Source: Halictus rubicundus
Lineage: Eukaryota; Arthropoda; Insecta; Hymenoptera; Halictidae
Assembly (NCBI RefSeq): GCF_050948215.1
Contig: NC_135161.1
Coordinates: forward strand, 3,196,830 to 3,260,829
Direction of reading: 5' to 3'
DNA: 64,000 nt
In this document: one piece after another, positions 56,310 through 64,000 of the stretch
Position numbering within the stretch: the first letter of the stretch is position 1
Layout of the letters: each line of letters begins with the position of its first letter
Translations under genes and position numbers: made by a program
The notes under the pieces: generated by a model
What the model saw: the letters and a program-made list of their open reading frames with translations, nothing else
Database searches by the model: none
Told to the model about the DNA's origin: nothing

Positions 56310-58117
56310 TGGTTTCTTCATTTTTCTTATGACGATTCAGTAGAAAACACTATCGTTCTATCACCCGGATCAGCACGGACAGATATCGTAATTTTAATTG
56401 CTCAGTTTTTCGAGTTTCTTTCGAGGACATAGCTGAAATTCAGGTTGTTTCATGACCTATATGCTAATACGTTTCGCTACCTACCTACTTGCAGAATTTC
56501 AAATTGATCTGGTATTTACATGATTCAGCAATCAATAGATAAACGAACGAACAACATTTCTCCTTCGCATGTATTAAATATTTAGTATTTGTGTAAAAAT
56601 TTCGGTAATTTAGATGCTATAAATACGTCGGGTCTGTAAAAATTGAAATTATATTTATTGTATTTCTATTCAACTTGTTGAAGGACAAATTGTCAAGGAA
56701 AAAAGTTATTCATAACATTCAGAATTGTTATTAATTTTTAGCAGGTCGATATAGGCTCCTCAACGAAAAGGAGGACGGTTCAAATGGAATCATTGTCGCA
56801 ATCAAAATGATTTTCGAAATTGAAGTTAACAAAGCTTTAGCAATTATCTACAATCTACACTACATATACCTGCATAGCTATGCACATATGTATATGTATG
56901 TATATCTGGTCGTGAAGTTACGAATACGCGTGAATGGAAACGCTGGTAAATGATTTGCCTGTCTATCAATTGTGAGACTAACACGAGTCAAATGACGTGC
57001 ATGACCAATGACCTATGCAGTGGAGGCCGGTTTAATTAATTCAATTCAAGTGACGTGCAAAGGGACGAAAAAACATTCAGGATGCATCTACCCAAATCTA
57101 CTTTAAATAGTGTCCTTTAGTAGTATAAAGAGAATATTATTTAACGAGCAAATTATAATATGTATGCAAGTAATGTCTTTGAAGCACTCAAAGCCTTCAA
57201 TTTCTAGTATAATATTTAATTTATTATACAACAGCACCAGTTGAACTGTGAAGCACCCATGTTATATAGAAGATATAACTAATGCTAATGCAATATGCTA
57301 ATGAATGTTAAATTAATATTAAATTACGCTTTTCCTTTGTATTCACAGAAGACTACTGTTTTCATTTATGTCGCGCAAAATTCTTACGTGTCCACCATTA
57401 TTATTCGCATACTTGTTTTAATCTGTTCCTTATTTCACAAATTTGTCAAAGTCATTCTATTCTATTGTATTCGGCAATACTATAAACGACCAAAAATGGA
57501 AAGTGCTAATTGCTCGACGAGCATGCACAATCAATTTATATAAACGTTAAAGTAGAAGGATCTTAAAACATATTATTATATATTATTATTCTAGTTACAA
57601 ATTTGCAATTTACTACTACCTGTTTATACTGATTGTATCAGGAGAATATAATCAATTAAATGGACATACGTCCAGTATCCTGTTAATTCTGTTTGCAGGT
57701 GTGTCCAATTAGATTTGGGTAATATGTAACGTATGCAGTCAGTACAAGTGGTATCAAGCGATTTTTTTATGAAACGTATAGTCTTTACGTCTTTCATTTT
57801 CATTCAAGAAAGGGTGACTTTCCCACTTCACCTTTTTCCGAAATATTCTGTAATACCGTTTTTACAAGTTAAGAATTTTATTACTTTCTAAAATGGTGTT
57901 GCATCTTCGAATATTTGAAAATATAATATTTTTTAAATAAATTCAGTTTCTCCGTCGTTACGAAAATAGAATTTTTATACAATGTTCTGAAATGTTCGGT
58001 CTTTCTCTTATTCCTGACCTTGTATGACCTTGGAAGTCATTATGTTACATATCAATGAATTCGTCTTGTGCCACGCTTTATATTTTTAATGCCTTATGGC
58101 ATTAAAAAACATATAGC
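56310..58117. other. Unassigned AT-rich sequence
   Basis: No gene recognised; open frame 57295-57543 lacks a domain. Confidence 0.35.
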
Positions 58118-58245
58118 ATTCCATTTAGAATACTGGAGGTCGCCTTCGTTTCTCGAAATATGAAGTGAACATAAAAAATTGACATAGGTTACCGGGTTGC
58201 CATATGCCAGTAAGACTTATAGTATAAGTTTATAACAAACACCCT
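58118..58245. mobile_element. Right end of a CAGGGTG-type element (shared with 13880-14014)
   Basis: GGTCGCCTTCGTTTCTCGAA, AAAAATTGACATAGG and the terminus CACCCTG before TA match 13880-14014. Confidence 0.45.
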
Positions 58246-58264
58246 GTATACGTACAGCCTCTTG

Positions 58265-59275
58265 CAGGGTAATTCCGGGAGAGACGCACCACATTTTGTT
58301 TTCTGTTTAATAAAAATTTTATTGAAAATAATTGAAAGTATAACCAGGCATAGTTTAATAATTTATTTAAATCTCTTTAATAATATATGACGTTAAATGA
58401 GTAAAAGTTTTATTTTACTACATTAATATGCAGTTTAAAAAAGTTCGAAAAAGTGCATTTCTCCCTAGGGCCTGGGGTTAGATGCACTCCTGATTGGGGA
58501 TAGACGCACTCCTTTCGTTTATACTTTCTTCTCCCTACTTGTATTCTATTTTCTTTTGTCTACCACATATTACACAAAGGAGAATACATAGTACATGTTG
58601 CGTGGAGCCATTTAAGGCATTCTAAACAAGAAGTCCAATCTACATTAGGTGTGAGTTGAATAATAATCTTCTAAACATTCAATAAAATAGTTATTAGAAT
58701 CTACTATGCAGTCGTTTTTGTAAAAAATGAAGCATCTCCTTTATAATTACCTAATTACAGAGCAATAAATATAAATTAATTAATGTTAATTAATTAAAGT
58801 GTAAGATGTTAACAAATAGTGTGGCAAATAACAACTCTCAGTTTTAATTTATTGCTTCTTAATTAATTAAAAAAGGGATGCTGCATTTTTTATAAAAACG
58901 ACTGTCTAATATACTTAAATACGTTAATGGTGCATCTGTCCCTAAATTGAGGGAGAGACGCACCTATGCAAAAACAAGAACCAGTACAAAAAATTTGGTC
59001 AAAACACGATGAAAAATCGTAAAAGAGAAACCATTGTCACTATTTAAGTCGATACTGATAGTTAAAACCATGCCATAAGAAGGTAAAAGTTTGGAGCATT
59101 AAGAGGTTTTAATATTTCTGTTACACGTAAATAATATAATACCCGCGTTCTTCGTTTTGAGATTATTCACAAATCTTAAAATGTTATAAATAATAACAGA
59201 AAAACAGTTGAGAATCGTCCAGTATTGCCACAATAAGAACTGGTGCATCTCAGCCTATGGTGCGTCTACTAGCTA
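58265..59275. repeat. Large degenerate palindrome with GACGCAC motifs
   Basis: GCAGTCGTTTTTGTAAAAAA (58709 on) pairs with the complement at 58870-58905. GGGAGAGACGCACC at 58945 on pairs with GTGCATTTCTCCCT at 58453, and GAGACGCACCA near 58280 with TGGTGCGTCT near 59258. The nested pairing suggests an old foldback element of about 1 kb. Confidence 0.5.
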
Positions 59276-59279
59276 TAAA

Positions 59280-60696
59280 CCGTTTTGAAAAAATATTGCG
59301 ATGTTCAATTATTTTGTTTTTGTGTCGAAAAAGCTTCGACATACATTTTTGTATGGTTGTCCGTTTTCTCGTATAACTGGTGTACATATCCGCCAAAGTT
59401 GGGGATGGAAAACCTATCGTACTTTATGAAATATGTTGTACCTTGTGCGATAACGCGACAATCATGCAGTAAAGTAGTTTCCTGAAACTTTTGCACGCCG
59501 CTATGTGTACAATTTTCAGTTGAAACCCAACGGTGGAACTTGTGGGAGGAAAATGATTATCACGGTAAACGGAAGTGAATAAAACATTCATCATCATTTT
59601 TAAAAGATAGATTATTTCATCTTCCTGATCCTTAATGGTTCTAGGATTAATGATCCAGAAATCGACGATCGTTCCCGCCGTAAGAAGCCCCTCTAACGTC
59701 TTCCCGAACTGTATTACGTTAATCCTCGATAAACGTTTCTCTTCGGACGATTCGAGTCTTCTTACCGTCCGATTAACAAGAACCGCCTTCTACCAGCGAG
59801 CAATCGACTCCATCGAGAAATTAACTCTGGCGTTTACGCCGTAATCAGCCTCTTCGTAAACGTCGACCTGCCGAGAGATATTCACGGAACAATTAAATTA
59901 TCTCGATGACCCCGAATCTCGATGCTTCATTAGTCGCGGACGCGAATAAGATATCTTCAAGCGGATTAAATCGATCGTCGCTTCGTTCTTCTCGGAAAGA
60001 GTTCAGCATAGAACGTGCTGGACACGAATTCATCGTGACGACATTTGAGACCCTCGGGTGGCGGGATTAGTGTCTCGAAAAGTAATTTGTACTTGGCAAC
60101 CGGGACACCATTTGCCTAAGTGCTAGTTAACTGCAATCAAATCGGTCAGACAAATACCAGACCGGAGATTCTCGGATTAAATAGGGAACAATTATTCGAG
60201 CGATCGTATCCTACGGACGATATCCGATTACCATTTGTCTGATGATCACCATGCAGGGCTAATTCTGCTCTTCGTGTATCTGCTCGCAACGAATCAGAGA
60301 GAGTGCCGAACATAGAGGCCGGCCGAAATTGTCTGGGGGCTGGTTGCGTAATGGAGTTTTGGATCAGTTGGTCCGGATTGTGTCGGCAGTTGTTCCCGTC
60401 AACGTCGTCAGACGTGAAAACCGCATTTCCGACGTTCCCTGTATCATGCACTCACTGGCCCAGTAAATTGAGCAATGACGATTTTCGTTGCCACGTTAGA
60501 AATTCGAGCCGACACTTTCTCTCGAAATGTTTCGACAGAATTTATTCGGTAACTGATATCTACACTTTCCATTCGAACTACGAACTCTATGGTTTTTTTT
60601 TAATCTATAGTCGTAGCCGAGCATCCGTTATTGAAAAAAAGTGTCGGTAGACACTCAGGTGCCCTGCAGTCGGAACCATCCGGTTGTTCGGAAGCC
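59280..60696. other. Unassigned sequence, partly GC-richer
   Basis: 59640-60650 is less AT-rich, with short open frames but no recognisable domain. Confidence 0.3.
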
Positions 60697-60700
60697 TTAA

Positions 60701-60899
60701 CACTAAAACTACCGACCCTTAAAAGTGACTAATACATGTTGTCTTATAAAAATGACGAGGTTGAATTTATTTGGATTTTGTGCGGTTCTCCTAAATATAT
60801 TTATTTAATCATTTCCCACGAAAGCATCTTTACCATTTCAGTAATTGTAAAATAGAAAATCTGGAACGGTCATTTTGACCGGCGGTGGTAAGTTCAGTG
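60701..60899. mobile_element. TTAA-flanked MITE 1 of the tandem
   Basis: 199 bp between TTAA at 60697-60700 and 60900-60903. Ends CACTAAAACTACC and the complement of CACTGAACTTACC. Confidence 0.7.
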
Positions 60900-60903
60900 T
60901 TAA

Positions 60904-61489
60904 GGGGGGCACCTTGTGTGAGTGGCCTGTTTTTCAAGAATTTTTTTTTAAAAATGTAATGCGCAGATTGATTTAAAATTTGAGGAACAATTTACTAATG
61001 TTATAATGCAAACAAAAATATTTTTTATAAATTTTAATCGTTAATATCAATGGTGCAACGGCGGCTTCAAAATGGAATCCTGGAAACGCGCCGTGCAGTA
61101 TACAGTGCACAAAAATAATCTGAAACAAAAAAATCAAAGTGGAATCGTTAGTTTATGCAAATACGCACAACATGACATTCTTCTTTTATTATGATAAAAT
61201 TTGCAAAATTGCAAAAATGGCGAAGTTTAAAAAAGACAGATTTTCTGTTAATAACAATGTTTTAAATAAAAATTGTAGCCAATTATTTATAGAATATATA
61301 TAGCAAGTTTCATAAGGATCGAGTAATCAGTTTTTTAACTACGTCGCACGGCGTGCAAAATTTTACGTTTCAAGAACATCTCTGATCACTTTCTAATTTT
61401 TGTTATCGTATTCCTGAGGAAATTTTCTATCGATTTAAACAAAAAAAAAAAGAATGCTCACAAGTTTCATTTTACAGAAGGTTCCCCCC
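60904..61489. mobile_element. TTAA-flanked MITE 2 of the tandem
   Basis: 586 bp between TTAA at 60900-60903 and 61490-61493. Ends GGGGGGCACCTTGTG and the complement of GGGGGGAACCTTCTG. No coding frame. Confidence 0.7.
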
Positions 61490-61493
61490 TTAA

Positions 61494-62048
61494 GAGCCAA
61501 GACCCCGTAGATTCGCGATAAGGTAGAGTGATCAGGTTACCGACAAAAATAGGCGAAAAATGGTTTTACGTGCCTCAACTTTCCGTCCTTATACGAGAAT
61601 ATTTTTCGCTGGGAAAGGGCTCATTCGAAAGAGGAAGGTTCAATCTAGCGCGCGCTGGTCATCAGCTGACGGAATTATGCAGATATTTGGTAATATAAGC
61701 GATAGAAGTAGGCCAAAAATTAACGATGTGCATGCCGTGGAATCCAAGCATTTTTATGCCATTGGATGAGTTTTCTGGCTGAAGTCGAGAGTAGTGCGCG
61801 CTATAAAATATCTCCAGCTACAAATTGAACTATATTTTGTCTTCATTCTCTGCGAAATAAAGCGAAGAACTTGAAGCACATTTCTTGAGTCAGAATTCAT
61901 GATATCGATAATACAGAGCAACAAATGTTACATGTTGAGTCACAGACTTAAGACCCGTCGGATCAAGACCAAGACGGATCTTAAGTCAGTGGCTGAAGGC
62001 TGTGAATGGAAATTATTAATTAAAAAGTCACGTGACTATCCCAGGCCC
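61494..62048 (-). mobile_element. TTAA-flanked MITE 3 of the tandem (family of 48863-49403)
   Basis: 555 bp between TTAA at 61490-61493 and 62049-62052. It aligns in reverse orientation with 48863-49403 (GATTCGCGATAAGGTAGAG, CTAGCGCGCGCTGG, GTCACGTGAC). Confidence 0.8.
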
Positions 62049-62052
62049 TTAA

Positions 62053-64000
62053 GAAAATGAATAATAAATAAATAACCGGTTTGGGTCAGATTTCTTATAG
62101 TGGCGGTGCAGGGTGAGGGGTGGAGCCCCGTTCCCGCTCTAAATGACGAATTCGGTCATTAGGAGAAAGCGGTGTTTGCTATAGTCATCCTAAGAGTTTT
62201 TTGCGAATACCCAAAATACTAGTATAGGGTAAAGTTGTTAAGAACGATGACCTTGATAACATATTTTAAGGTCACCAAAGTTAGTGATGAGGACCAACTT
62301 CTATATAATTACGCAAGTTTGCTTTGCGACTACATTTGACCTTGGCTGACCTTCAATCAAAGCATGCTAAAATCATCTGAACACCGGCTATCATATCGCG
62401 ATAAAAGAACGCAACAATCCATTTAAAGGGATGTAGCCGCGCACATGAAAAAAGTTAGCGTCACAATATTTCCTCATCTATTCTATGCAAGCTTTTAATT
62501 TTTTCATATTATTACAAAGAACGAAAATATTCAAAATGGATCTAGTTATTGTCCGACCACGTATAAAACAGAAAAATAAAAGAATTCGTTGGGAAAATAT
62601 AAAAGATAACGTTAGTTACCAGAAGTCATTCGCACATTTTCTACAAAATGTATCGCATTGTAAAATACAAACGTAAAATGGTATCGCTTGGGTTGGAAAT
62701 TATATCTACCACATTTCAACCATGTTCGGTGTCCGTGTGGGTAGTTACAGGGAAAATTAAAAAACCCGGTCTTCCCCATTTCCCTCTTTTAATTACGTCT
62801 AAAAATTCTGAAAAGGCTGACACATTTCAGGTTACGAAGTACATGTTAGAGAATTTTTTCACCTTTTTATTGCAAATTCTGGTTATAAAAAATTAAAAAT
62901 CTAAAAAGAAATCGAAAAAAATGGAGACTTTTCATAGAAATTGAAAAGACTGTCGTTGTTTCTTCCGTGAGAAGCTAACTTGTTCTTGCGTTTTCTTCTT
63001 TCAATAAATATACTATGTAGTATTAAACATTTCTACTTGTTTATTCGAACATTTGAAAAATATTTTGAAGAAACGTGTTGGAATACTTTTAATTTTACCG
63101 TTTCTTGAGCTTTTACCTGCAGCAAATATTGGCGGAATGCAAAAAATAATAGTTAGCCTTCTAAGTTATTGTTACTAAATTACTGTTACTATTGTTACTA
63201 TCGTTACTGTTTTAAATCTTACGTTTATACAAGCAAGACATACATGTTTGCTGCATTGCACCTTGACTGATCAAAGATCGGTATTTTTAATTAAACCTCA
63301 TACGTACATTTACTATAATTAACGGGGCATGTGGAAAGAGAAACCGCATGCTAACAACGATAATTGAGAAGGCTTGCTTTAATTTTTTTAATTCCACCTA
63401 CAGTTAGTGAAAATGAAAGACTCGACTATTAAACAAGTTATACAATGATTTATATGATGATATATTGCATGACGATATTTTTAAAACGACTTGAATTAGA
63501 TGGTAAGAAATTGAAAAAGAACGTGTAATTTATGAAATAAGGAAACTTATCCTGTCCGGGATTTCAATTCGTGTTAAAAAAGTTTCCAAAGGTTCCGCAG
63601 TCGGACATCTAAGCGCTGCTCCACCTGCGATGCTGAAAACTTCGTGAAGATATTGGAATATAATGCGCATATTATTGTCGTTTATTTAGAATTTACTAAA
63701 ACTGTTAGATTTATACATTGTTTCTCTGAATGTATAATAGAAATATTAAATACTATCTACATAATATCCTATTTCTTGTATGAAAACAATACAAGTGCAG
63801 TTTTTCACGGATAAAGCATTGAAGAACTTGATTTTTATCTTTTTTTTAACTACGATGTACCTTATCAAGAATGTGGAAAAAGTTTACCATAACGCTTATA
63901 CTGACTCATTGCAGAATTAATATGAAAGTAGCATTCTTTCAATTTGAGTGAGAAGTTTGAATTTCCTCGATTTTTTGAGGTTTTTAATCTTTTATACCCT
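62053..64000. other. Unassigned AT-rich sequence
   Basis: Contains GGTCACC/GACCTTG pieces near 62248-62350 like those in the long-TIR elements, but no termini. Open frames at 62485-62896 have no recognisable domain. Confidence 0.3.

Noticed and set aside
1..64000. tRNA, rRNA or CRISPR arrays
   Set aside because: No cloverleaf, no GGTTCGAATCC-type T arm outside the primer site, and no regularly spaced short repeats were found.

Overview
The window looks like AT-rich, repeat-dense insect nuclear DNA. The evidence is indirect: a Gypsy-type LTR retrotransposon whose primer site matches an animal tRNA-Leu 3' end, and many IS630/Tc1/mariner-type elements with TA target sites and piggyBac-like TTAA-flanked elements. 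An ant or other hymenopteran is plausible, but nothing here proves it. I recognise no ordinary single-copy host gene. All identities were read by eye from the sequence; no search was run.

Left end (1-12,300). A complete, apparently intact 11,363-bp Gypsy element lies on the minus strand (758-12,120). Its two 1,344-bp LTRs look identical, and it is flanked by a 4-bp AGAG duplication. It sits inside an older pogo-like repeat. In its own orientation the order is LTR, tRNA-Leu primer site, long AT-rich leader, gag, pol (protease, RT, RNase H, AT-hook linker, integrase), then an intact 564-codon gene where errantiviruses carry env, then polypurine tract and LTR. That gene does not encode an envelope. 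It encodes an RRM-like domain, an F-box and a leucine-rich-repeat array, and it has a good candidate splice acceptor and a strong start context. This is the most striking feature of the window: a retroelement that seems to have captured a host-type substrate adaptor of SCF ubiquitin ligases. The same element carries a stem-loop with a constant core and variable but self-complementary arms, three times in each LTR and once inside pol.

Middle (12,300-52,000). This is a graveyard of non-autonomous DNA transposons, most ending in CAGGGTG or CAGTG with TA duplications. They include several foldback (palindromic) families with two or more copies, two elements with unusually long terminal inverted repeats and dead transposases (19,044-20,290 and 40,603-42,307), a dead Tc1-type element (30,834-32,417), and nested insertions. 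Between them are AT-rich stretches with nothing recognisable, a G-rich/CpG-rich block (33,290-34,020) and one orphan ORF (36,419-36,715).

Right end (52,000-64,000). A composite inverted-repeat element (52,174-55,521) is interrupted by a LINE-like insertion that keeps an intact ORF1 but has no reverse transcriptase, resembling HAL1-type elements. At 60,697-62,052 three different TTAA-flanked elements sit end to end, sharing the TTAA at each junction.
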